From Fonticula alba (lineage: Eukaryota; Opisthokonta; Rotosphaerida; Fonticulaceae), in the NCBI RefSeq assembly GCF_000388065.1, contig NW_009242976.1, positions 586,987 to 635,584 of the forward strand: a stretch of 48,598 nt of DNA, given 5' to 3'. The position numbers were made by a program, and so were the translations under genes. Shown here piece by piece: positions 11,001 through 21,600 of this stretch (position 1 is the stretch's first letter; every line of letters starts with the position of its first letter). Below the pieces are notes generated by a model, which saw only the letters and a list, made by a program, of their open reading frames with translations, had not been told where the DNA came from and did no database searches.

Positions 11001-12863
11001 AGAGCCTGGAGGAGGGGCGGGCAAACACAGCGACCATGGTTAGCATATCCTGCGACAGAGTGCCATCACTGAAGCCCCTCTTCGGCCTTGCGATAGGCCG
11101 CTCGAGTTTGCCCCTTGCACATGTGCACTCCCCCACACTTCGACCCCCCCCCCCCGTGCGGCCTGTGCTGATTGCCTTTAAATCGCCCATGCAACTGCGC
11201 GCATACGCACCGAATAGCGCAGGGTCTCCTTGACTGTGAGATGAGAGAACATGACGTCGTCCTGGGTGACAAAGCCAATGTATCTGGAAACACAGACACA
11301 TGGCGATCCCCCCTCCCGGAGAGTCAGTCGCAAGGTGGGTCAACAAATGAAAAATGGCCCCCGCAGGTGCTCCACCCCCTTGGCCGCACACGACACAAGC
11401 GAGGAGAATGCCCCGGCATCCGCCCTTGGCCAGGGTGAATAGATCCCCAGCCTGTCGTCTCCCGCCCCCCCCCCCCCCCCCTTCCCGGCCTGGCCTGGGC
11501 CTTGCCCGACGACCGGATGTTGCACGCACCCGCGCATATACTTGTGATAGGGCTCGCCGTTGTAATGGAGCCAGTACTTGGCCTTGCCGGAGCGAGGCCG
11601 GTTGCCAGCCATGATGTTCAGCAGCGTGGTCTTACCACAGCCGGAGGGGCCCATGAGGGCCACCAGCTGGCCGGGCTGCACCCGACAGAAGACATTGTGC
11701 AGCAGGGTCCGACGGCCGATCTTCTTGGCAGGCAGCCAGGTGCGCGACTCTGTGGCCGAGCCCCGGGGAGCAACAAAGGAGGGTCACATTCCGACATTGG
11801 GGGATTAGTCCTTGCTTGGGCAGGCATGCGTCAGGGGCCCGGCCACAGGCACGGGCTCCGGGTTGTGTGAAAGACGCCGCCACCGGCACAGGCCGGCAGG
11901 AAGGGGCAGGGCGAGCCCAAGGGCCAGGCACGTACTCTGAATGTCCACCGTGTAGTCTTCCACCGCACACAAGACCAGGACTTCCTTGTTCTTCCACTCG
12001 GTGGGGAAGATGGGTTCCAGCAAGGATTGATCATCCTTGGTCGGGTCTTCCGGCATATTGCTGCCGGAGCCCTCCGGTCCGACATTGCCGGAAGAAATGT
12101 CACCGGGGCCGCCGGGGCCGCCGGGGCCGCCGGGGCCGCCGGGGCCGCCGCCACGGCCAGCACCACCACCGCCAGGGCCCCCGCCGACCACCTCTCCTGA
12201 CCGTTGGGCCGATAGCAGGTGGCTAGCGCGCGGGGATTGGACAATGCTCAACGGGTCGGCCGGGGTCACGCCAACCGTGGAGACGGTGAGGCGTGGCTGG
12301 CCGCCGATGGAGGCCCCCGAGGCCAGGCTGGTGATCGAGGCGCCGGGTGCCGGGCCCAGGACACTGGGGACCGGGCCCAGGACACTGGGGACCGGGGCCG
12401 CGGTCACGTCGCCGGGGCCGCTCGGCGGCACCGGGCATCCTCCCACGGCCTCCGACATGCGGTAGGTGTCCAGGCGATTGGCATCGGGGATGATGCGCAA
12501 AGGGGTGCCATCGACCGCCGAGTCAATGATAACCGGCGGCACGGCGCCCGGGCTGGAGCTCTCGTGCCAGTGGAGGATCTCATGGTTGCCGCCCTCAATG
12601 CAATCGTTGATGAAGAGGGCAGCCCGGTTGTCCAGACTGCTCTGCTCATACTGCTCACGGACCACCCGGCGAAGGCTGTCGTACCGGGAGTGCTCGGGGT
12701 TGACCTCGATGCCGGCCGGGGAGTACATGTTCCGAGCGGCCTCGCCGCCATGGCGCGCCAGGCGCGACATGCCGGCCTCCTCCTGCGAGACACCGTCAAT
12801 GTGGTAGGATCTTTGGGATACGCCGGCACGTGTCCGGGGCATCCAGCCCAGTGCGCCCTCCAT
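7869..12863 (-). CDS. ABCG (White/eye-pigment type) half-transporter with long N-terminal extension, 11 exons
   Basis: Exons on the minus strand: 12863-11936, 11749-11530, 11283-11211, 11005-10955, 10701-10539, 10358-9866, 9627-9437, 9145-8882, 8676-8616, 8294-8108 and 7967-7869. All phases agree and yield 909 residues. The start codon sits in a strong ACCACCATGG context. Residues 1-309 are a low-complexity extension with a GPG tripeptide run and a duplicated [16 protein letters not shown] segment. The nucleotide-binding domain has Walker [10 protein letters not shown] (about 342), Q-loop [10 protein letters not shown], signature VSGGERKR (about 448), Walker [13 protein letters not shown] and switch SIHQPS. 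Six hydrophobic helices follow, beginning with [16 protein letters not shown] and ending in [17 protein letters not shown]-before-TMD order defines ABCG. Half-transporters work as dimers exporting lipids or hydrophobic compounds; the substrate here cannot be told. Confidence 0.9.
7969..8028. repeat. (TG)30 microsatellite in the last ABCG intron
   Basis: Sixty bases of uninterrupted TG lie directly against the acceptor of the final intron (7968-8107). On the sense strand the exon follows (CA)n ending in CAG. Confidence 0.95.
10391..10428. repeat. (GT)n microsatellite in an ABCG intron
   Basis: GT dinucleotides with two GC interruptions, inside the intron 10359-10538 that splits the DEPTSGLD motif. 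Confidence 0.9.
12102..12150. repeat. GCCGGG(GCC) tandem repeat encoding a GPG run
   Basis: A 9-bp unit (GCC GGG GCC on the plus strand) is repeated about five times in the first coding exon of the ABCG gene. It encodes Gly-Gly-Pro triplets and is a likely site of length polymorphism. Confidence 0.85.
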
Positions 12864-15184
12864 GGTGGTCGGCAGCAAGGGGAAGGTTCTGCAGGCCCGG
12901 CGCCTGGGCGAGAAAGTGGCCAGGCAAGGGGTGAGATGGGGGAAAGAAAATTGCACAGGCGTGGAAGGCCCCGAGGCGCAGGACGGCAAGTTTTGGGGGG
13001 CCTCTTCTTCCTTTCCAAAGCCCCCCCCCCTTCGTCACATGCGGCGGGTCGTTGCTGGAAAAAAACGCACCGCGAGACGGCTGAGAGAAGTGGCTATGGG
13101 TTCGGGCAAAAAAGAGAGAGCGAGAGAGAGAGAGCAAGAGAGAGAGAGAGAGAGAGCGAGCGAGGGATGTTCTGAGACTGGCCAGACGCTTAGGCGAGCA
13201 GAGAGACAGGCAGCGAGGGAGGGGGTGGGGCAGGCGGGTAGGGGGGCGAAGGGTGTGTGTTTTCTGGGCTGGCAGGAAAAAGGAGTGCCGGACGAGGGCC
13301 GGAGGCACGGCCGTGGGGTTCCTTTTAGCGCCACCCTGGGGCCGGCTGGCAGAGAGTACCTCTGGAAGGCGGACCGGGGGATGGATGTGCCTCAGGATCC
13401 GTGCCGCTGTCGGCGTTGGAGGGCCTATTTACTTGCATGGCCGCCTGGCTGCGCGTCCGTGTGTCTGCGCATCTGGGCGTCCGCACGTTCATGTGCCTGT
13501 GTGTGTGTGTGTCGGCGTGTCGGCGTGTCGGGCTTGTGGCCAAATATGCCCATGCGCCGCAGGGCCTGTGTGCCGGTGTACACGGCAAATTCATGGCCAG
13601 AGGAGCTTGGAGCTCAAGCCCCCGGCGGCGGAATGTGCCTGGCCCGAGCTCGTGGAATGGCGGGGGCCTGGGTTGGCTGGCGCGGCGCAAGGCTTTCCCA
13701 GCTCATGTCTGCCGGGAAGGGGCTCGCAGGCGATGCGTATCCCCTCCAAAGCAAGCTCGCCCCCCCCCCCCCCCTCCCCGAGATCGGATTTCCTGCTCTC
13801 CTGTTGGTATGCTCCCCTGCCCGCCCCCCGCACGAGGGACACCAGGACCAGCTTTGGAACGCCTACACCTGCCGACACGAAGGCCGGGTAAAAAAAAATA
13901 GGCCGCGATGGGCGATCCCATCAGCTGGCCTCCGGCCACTGCGGCCAATTCAAACGACCAGGGATTGTGGGCTGTAGGTAACTGCCCCGCACCCCGTAAA
14001 CGCCATGTCCGCTCCAGATCGGCGGGGGCACACCGGCAGGGAGGAGGGGGGACGGGAGCCAGGATGTAGCCTCATGTGCCATCTCCCCCGGACCCAGGGA
14101 TTCGGCACTTGGTTTCCGGTGGGGGGATCTTCCAAAAGCAAGATCCCTTCCCGACTCACGGCCCCTGCACTCTCGTGGCCCCTGGGTCGCGGGGCGGCTT
14201 CTGCACGCCCACGGAGGCGCTCGACCCCAGGTGGGCAGTGGAGCATGTGCCCCAGGCTGCCCCAGGCGGAAGGCAGATGCACCAGCGGGGCTCTCTTCCG
14301 GGAAAAGAAAGGAAAAATGTGAAGAACAAGCTCGGGGACGCCCAGCCCCAACCCCACAACGAGGAGTTACATAATGTTAATCGGCATCGTGTGACCACGT
14401 GCATGGTGTGGCGCTCCGCCCCGGGGCGTGATCCATCAGCAGGCGGTGGCGCCAGCCCGGAGGATAAGTGCCAACCCTCGTCGGCCAAGAGCCCCGTCCC
14501 CCCCAAGTGCGGGACATTTGCGGGGGGGGGGCCCTGGCGCGGTGCAATTCCGGAAGAAAGCCGGCGCCGCAATGGTGTCGTGAGAGGCAGGGAACCAGCG
14601 GCATACCGCAATCCGGGCGTGTACCCCTGAGTCTCTTCGACATTTATGTCGGCCTGGCGATCTCCATCGAAAAGCGGGCCTCGGCCGCGGCCTCGCGAGG
14701 GGCCAGGGCGGGGGCCTCCATGCCGGTGGCGACACGATTGTGGGCTCTTCTATTTGGCAGGCCGCGGTTCCCGGCGGATGGACCCGGGGACCGCAGGTAC
14801 AAAGCCCCACCTTGCTGGTGAATATTCGCAAAGTCCCGGCCACCACACATCCCTCAACAAAAGCACCGTTGCTCTGTTCTCCCCGGCCCTTGGCTCCCTC
14901 TTGGCCATTGGCTTGCCGCCATCGGACCTCTGGCTGCTAGACTCCACGTTGTGAGTCAATTAGAACGCGTGGAGGAGGGGGCCCCCACCACGCCCACCGG
15001 TGGGCGTGGACTCGCGGCAGGTGTGACCCCGGTGCCTGGTGGCTGCTTTGTGAAGTGCCCCGGGTCGGTGGAATGGCAGGGCCCTTTTGCGCCAAGCCCC
15101 AAGGCGAGACTGCGTGGCGCCTGGGGCGGGCCCCTGTGTGGGGCTTGATCCAAAAAGAAAGGGCCATCCGCTCGTGGGGGGGGG

Positions 15185-15187
<3 letters not shown>

Positions 15188-15232
<45 letters not shown>

Positions 15233-15256
15233 GGGAGAGGGAGAGGGAGAGGGAGA
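15188..15256. repeat. (GA)n microsatellite
   Basis: Nearly pure AG dinucleotides grading into GGGAGA units, preceded by a G run. It lies about 350 bp upstream of the ankyrin gene start codon. Confidence 0.9.
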
Positions 15257-15502
15257 TCCTTCGCGGCCCGAGCGGCCCTTCGGAGGCGCCGCTGGTAAGG
15301 GGAGCGCCCTTCAAGGCAGAAGCCCCAGACAGAGTCAGTAGCCGCGAGCAAATGAAAAGGCACCCTAATGGCATCTCGTGAGGCTTGGCCCCGAGGGGGA
15401 ACGAAGGCCACCCGGGTGAGATGCTGCTGCCTCGGCGGGGGCGTCCCGCAACCGGCGGCGGGGTGACCTTTTGTCATGGACGCGCTGCCATGCCGCTTGC
15501 TC

Positions 15503-15508
15503 TATAAA
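15503..15508 (+). promoter_or_regulatory. TATA-box-like sequence upstream of the ankyrin gene
   Basis: TATAAA in the context CTCTATAAAGG is 97 bases upstream of the ATG at 15605. It is conspicuous in this GC-rich sequence and at a plausible distance for a short 5' leader. Promoter function is inferred. Confidence 0.5.
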
Positions 15509-15604
15509 GGCCACCACAGGCGGCAGCCAGCAAAACACCACTTGGCCAGCATCCCCCCACTGTAGGAGCACGCTTCCTTTCCCCCCCCCCCCCCTTTTCC
15601 TGCC

Positions 15605-18600
15605 ATGGACACCAGCACCCTGTCCACGCCGACGGCCGATCTTTTGGCCGACTACCTGGCCCTCTTCACCCGGCAGGATGTCCGGGCTGATGTTGGCACA
15701 CGACTGCAGGTGCCCTTCCCCCCAACGCCATGTTGTCCTTTTGTCCGCGCCGGCTGATCGCATGCACCCTCGCTAACATCCCGGCTTGACCTGGTGCTCC
15801 CCCGCCCCCCGGCCGGTTAGGATCTGATCGATCGGGAAAACCATTGCCGCATGCTGTTCGCGCAGGAGCGCGATCATGCCCACCTGCAGGACCCTCATTT
15901 GATGCTGATCCCCCTCTTCGGCCAGCCAGCAGGTAGCATGGTGGCCCGTGACGCCGGCGAGGAGGCGGCCCTTTCGCCGGACGGACTGCCACTCTACCGG
16001 CTGATGTTCGCCGAGACCGCCGAGACCCGGCGCTTTCGCAAGGCCCCCGGCGACCCGGTCATCACCGGCTCCCTGGATGCCTTCCACCGGAACTGGGAAC
16101 TTTTCACGGAAAATTCCCTGCGCTATGTCAAGTGGGATAATGTGGTGGCGGCCGGGGGGTCCGTCTTGGCGTGCCTGATGCCGGTCTTCGACCCGGACAC
16201 GCCGAGCACCTTCCTGCCGGATGCCGACGTCGCCTTCGGCCAGGTGGCCCGAGCCCGAGCCGCCATGCGGGTGGATGCATCGGTCCGGACGCTGAATGGC
16301 GCCACGGTCACCAGCCCGGGCGAGGCCATCTCCCCCAAGCGCCAGCGGTACATCTACCACAACATGCTGTACCGGTCGTCGGACATTGACCTCTTCATCT
16401 ATGGTCTGGATGAGGAGGCCGCCCGGGCCAAGCTCATCGAGCTGTATGAGGCCATTTCCAATGCCATCCCCCATGCGGCGCTGGTCTTCCGGTCGAAGTA
16501 TGCCGTTTCGATTGTCAGCCAGTTCCCCTACCGGCACATCCAGATTGTCCTCCGCCGGTATGCCTCCCCGGCCGAGGTGCTCATGGGCTTCGATGTGGAC
16601 TGCTCCGGGGTGGCCTTCGACGGCCGGCAGGTGTATGCCGTGCCGCGTGCCCATGCGGCGCTGGTGTTCCAGCGCAACACCATCGACATGTCCCGGCGGT
16701 CGCCCTCCTACGAAACCCGACTGGCCAAGTACGCGGCCCGGGGGTTCGCCGTGCGGGCCCCCCACTTCGACCTCGATCGCGTGGATCCCCAGATCCTGGA
16801 ACGGCCCCTCGACCGGGTCCAAGGCTTGGCCCGGCTGCTGGTGCTGGAGCGCCTCCGGTCGCCGGTGGCCCTTCAGACCTTCCGAACCGAGCAGCGCCTC
16901 CGCCGGATGCGTGTCGAGTCGACGGACGCCCAGTCGGCCGATGGGCTGGCTGGCGGCCTGGCCGGCAACCTCCCGGCCGATGATGACATTGACAATGGCC
17001 GCGGCGAGGGGGGCTATCTTCGCCAACAAATCGAAAGTCGCCTCAGTCAAGACGCCTTCCTGCGGGACCGGCTCCATGGGAGCCACATCAGCGAGCTGTC
17101 GGACTATGCCACGGTCTTCCTGCCCTGGGGCCCGGACTGGAATGCCAAAAACATCCGCGACCTGATGGAGGGCAAGGACTCCATGCTGAACTCGCCCTGG
17201 TTCGACCGGGGCAAGACATACCACACCCATCCCTGCTTCATCGGCCGCATGGCCACCATCATGGAGGACTGTTGTGGCTTTTGCCCGGCCTTCCCGGCGG
17301 ACTTCGACATCGCCGAGTCCCCCTTCGTCCACGGGCCGTTGGTCTTCTTGGCGGATGACCCCGGCCGCCAGGCCATCGGCTCCTTCCGGCCCATCACCGA
17401 CGGCGATTGGATGACATCGGCCCTCCTTGACCCGGCGGCCGACTTGCTGGCCCAGGCCGCGGCGACCGGCGACCTGGGCCTCTTCCACCGGGCGCTGGAG
17501 CTGGAGTCGGCGCGTGTGGCGCATGACCGGGCGGCGGCCCTCGCCGGCCAGGCCGCCGCCGAGCGGATCGCCGCCGCCGCCCAGGCCGATGTGGCTGCTC
17601 GGTTGGCCGAGGCGTCGGCCGCCACCGCGGCCATGCTCGACCGGGGAGACCCCTACTGCGAGGTCTCCCCGGCCTGTGCCCTGGGCCGGCGCCTGGCCAC
17701 CGCCCGAAGGGCCCACACCCAGGCGCAAGAGGCGCAGGCCGCGGCCGCCCGGCGACTTGCCGATGTGCAGGGGATCCGCCTGGATGGCCGTGACTCGCTC
17801 GGCCGGACGCCCCTCATCCTGGCCGTCCTCAGTGGGAACCGGGAGATTGTTCGGGCGCTGCTGGACGCCGGGCTGCGGTCCCTGCGCGCGGCGGTGCTGC
17901 GCCTGCGGCACCCTCCCGGGCAGGCTCCCCCGGACGAGTCGGACCGCCGAGTGCTGGCCACACTGGAGCCGTGTCTGGAATTGTCGCTCCCGGAGTGCGT
18001 GCAGCCGAGTTTGTCCGAGCGCGGCGCCGATGGCCGGACGCCGCTGCACTTTGCCGCGCACTACCATCGCACGGACATTTTGGTCGACCTGCTGGAGTAC
18101 AACCACCGGGTGCGGGAATTGCTGCTCGAGGCTCGGAGCCTGCGCGCTGGGCAATCACCCGAGGAGCCGGCCACGCCGGAGCCCGGGGCCTCCGCCCCCG
18201 AGGAGGACATCGACCCTGATCAGGGCCATGCCAGCCCGGATGGCGACACCATCGACCCCGAGCTCGAGGAGATGATGGAGCTTGCCGAGTCGGACGACGA
18301 CTCGGGGGACGACTCGGGGGACGATGCGCTCGACGACCGGCAGCCCACCGAGACCCCCCGTCGGGGCATGGCCGATGGCTCGGGCGGCATGGCGCCCCCC
18401 GCGCGCGAGGGCTTTGTGTCGGTCGATTGCGAGGATTGGGCCGGGCATCTGACCCCCCTGCACTATGCCATCCTCTTTGGGAGTGTGGAATGCGCGCGCG
18501 TGCTGCTGGCCCATGGGGCCAGTGCGGGCCGGCCGTGCCTGCCCCTCGCCACGGGCTCCGGCGAGGCCCTGACCCCGCTGATGCTGGTGTCCTATGTCGA

Positions 18601-21600
18601 GGACACCGACACGGCCGTGGCCCTGGCCACCCTGCTGGTCGAGGGGGTGGACCTTGTGCCGTTGGCCGGGCAGCCGGCTGGCGGGCCAGCAGGGCGCTCG
18701 GCGCCGGCCTCCCTGGTGGACATGATGCTCACCCGGCAGCTGTCCGTGCTGGGGCTGTATGCGGCCCGGTTGCGGGCGGATTTGCTGACGGACTTCATCG
18801 GCCGGCACTTCTCGGCCGAGCAGCTGGCCCCGCTGCTGACCCATGTCACCCTGGACCAGTTGAACCCCCTCGGTCTGGCCATTCGCATCGGGTATCTCCA
18901 GGGCGGCAGCCATGGCCGCCATAGTGCGCCGGCCATTTTGCGTGATGGGCTTGGTCGTGCCCTTCGCGAGCAGCTCACCTGCGACACCGTCCGGGCGCTG
19001 CTGCGCCTGGGGGTCCCGGCTCGCGTGCTGCCCGAGCACCAGGCCGCCTCCAAGGACCTGGCCATGGCCACCTGGACCGCCGGGCTGTCCTTGCACAGTG
19101 CCCGCTGCTATGAGACCCTCCCGGACGAGCTCCAGCCCTGCTACATGGCTCTCGAGGCCCGGCTGCCCCGGGTGCTGGAGCTCCTCCTCGAGGCGGATCC
19201 CTCGCTGGCCACCCTACGCCTTTCGGGCGTCGCACTGTGCGCCGCCCCCCCGGCCCATGCCCCTGGGCCACGGCCCCATTTTGCCGCCAGCCCACACGCC
19301 CCCGGGGATGCTGCCCGTGGGCATGCTTGCCATGACTAACACACCCGGCCTGGGCCGTGCACGGCTTGCCCTCCCCCCCCCCCAAAAAAAAATGCGACTC
19401 TCCCGGCGCCCGGCGGACGGGATGACGCCCGCCGCAGCGCGCCTGCCAAGCTCCCCGACCGTCAGCTTGTCGCCCCCGCCGGCGGGGCTTTCGCCGCACG
19501 CGCCCCCCTCGGGCACGGGGCCGCCATGCCGGAGCCGGCCTTCCACCTGACGGACTCGGTCCTGGCCACGGCCGCCCGGATGGTGCAGGCGGCCCAGGCC
19601 GACGCCAGGGAGCTGGCCGCCCTCCAGGCTGCGGCTCCCGCGCTCTTTGACCTGCTCGAGCAGGTGTACTCCCATGCGGAACTTGGCAAGGCCACCGCCA
19701 CCAATGAGGTGGCCATCAACGCGGACGATCTGGACATTGCCGACATCCGGGCGGCCATGCGAGTCATGCGCCGGGTCATGCGCGACGAGTACCTTGCCGC
19801 GGCGGGCCTCGCGGGCCGGCCGACCGCCGGCGATGATGCCACCATGACCGACGCCACACCGGACGCCGGCAGCATGCCGGCCGGCCCCCAGGCAGACGAT
19901 GATGCCGACCTGTCCGATGCCCCGGAGCCGACCATCGACCATGAGGACTATGCGGCCGGGCGGCCGGCGGTCGACCAGTTCCTCTGGCAAGCCGTCGGCA
20001 ATGTGGCCGGCCTGTCGATGCCGGAGCCCCGGCTGTCGGATCGGGATGACCAGGTTTTCCGCCTGCGCAATGCCATCCGTCTGCGGAATGGCGAGCCCCG
20101 CCTGCCCCGGGCCCCGACCGGGCTGTTCGAGCCGGCGGAGCTCTTCGACCCGGCCAGCGTGACGACCATTCGCTCGGCCCTGCGCACGCGCCGGCAAATC
20201 CTGCGGGAGATCCACCGCCACGAGGCGCTTCCGGCCGCCGGCGCGGCCCCGGGCCCCGGGGTGATGGTGACGCTTTTGCTGCACGACCTGGCCGTGGTCA
20301 ATTTCATGGTCGGCCTGCCGGCCGGCGATCGACTCGACGACCGGGACCCGGCGCGCGGCGAATCCGGCCCGCTCGCGGCCGCCGACCACCCGCCAGGCCC
20401 CCTGCATCGGTTGCGGCCTGCTGCGCGCGACGCCCTCGACCGGGTCATGGCCGCCGCATCCGACGGCCTGTTGGCCCGGCAGCGGGAGGACTTCCGCCGG
20501 CTGGGGCTCATGCATGAATTGCTGGCCCGGCATCTTGGCACGCCGTGCACCTTCCCCCGGCGGTATCCCCCTGCCGGGGACCGGCTGGCGCCCCGGGCCA
20601 AGCGCGTGTGGGCCGCCGGCTACGACGACCCCGAGGCCCTGGCCCAGCATCTGGTTCAGGAGGTGGCATTCCGCGCGTGGGCCAAGGTCACCGTGTCGGT
20701 GGCCGAATGCCTCCTCCGGAGCCTGACCATGGAAGCCATCCAGGCGGCCCTGGACCGGGAGTTCGAAGGGCACGAGCGCATGGGCACCTGCCCCCAGCTG
20801 GGGGCCTTCATCAGGCGCCTCGCTGGCGCGATGCTGGCCCGGGTCCCGGGCACGCTGGAGGCGACCATGGGCCAGGATCGCCACACGTCCGATTGCCGGG
20901 CCTTCGGCCCGGGCAGCGGCCAGGGGCCCGGTCTGCGGGTGGGCTTCCGGGCCGGGGGCCACCCGGTCCAGGGCCCGGCCAATGAGGCCATCTACCGGGC
21001 CCTCTTTGAGGCGGTCTTCGCCGGCGACACGGCCCTTGTGGCCCACTTGACCGACACGACGGCGCACGGCCCGCGCGTGGCCCTGGTGGACAGCTGTCTG
21101 AGCGGGTCATCCATGACCACGCCCCTTCGGGTGGCCCTGCGGTTCTTGCCCCGGCCCGCGGCGATGGTGGAGCTGCTGCTCGCGCGGCTGGCTTGCCAGT
21201 ACCGGCCGCGTATCAGCGCGGCGGCGGTGCGCGTGGCCGCCGCCCAGGCGGCCGAGTCGCCCGGGGCCGCGGCCAAGCGCGCCGCCCGCATCAGCACCCT
21301 CGACTTCTTGGCCATGACCTTCGGCGATGGGCCCGACCAGGCCCTGGACTATCTGGATGAGGAGCCGGCCCCGGGCCCGGGTGCCGGCCATGCCGGGGGG
21401 CCAAATGCCCCGGCGGATGTGCCCCCCTCGCTGGGCCTCGGCCGGGGCCGCGGCAAGATGGCCCACCGGGCCTTTGCCCGGGCTTACCGGGCCAATTGCC
21501 GGGCCCAGAGCACGGTGGCCAGCACTGGCGCCTCGGCGGTGGCGCGGCCCGGGCCCCGGCACGAGGATGGCCACTTGCGCTTCAGCTCGACCAGCCCGCT

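Larger units (their letters stand above)
12864..15604. other. 2.7-kb divergent intergenic region without convincing genes
   Basis: This lies between the ABCG start (-) and the ankyrin gene start (+), so it should hold both promoters. Seen here: GA-rich tract 13104-13160 (pyrimidine on the ABCG sense strand), C runs at about 13019-13030 and 13760-13774, short GT repeat at 13500-13512, GA repeat at 15188-15256 and a C run just before the ankyrin ATG. I see no protein-family signature, tRNA boxes or snRNA in it. Confidence 0.55.

Noticed and set aside
13035-13977. Overlapping open frames on both strands in the region upstream of the ABCG gene
   Set aside because: They are translated GA/CT repeats and G/C runs without domains.
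15773-18154. 793-codon minus-strand open frame opposite the ankyrin gene
   Set aside because: Antisense shadow of GC-rich coding sequence; the plus strand carries the ankyrin and nucleotidyltransferase-like motifs.
19214-21067. 617-codon minus-strand open frame
   Set aside because: Same antisense effect, no domain pattern.
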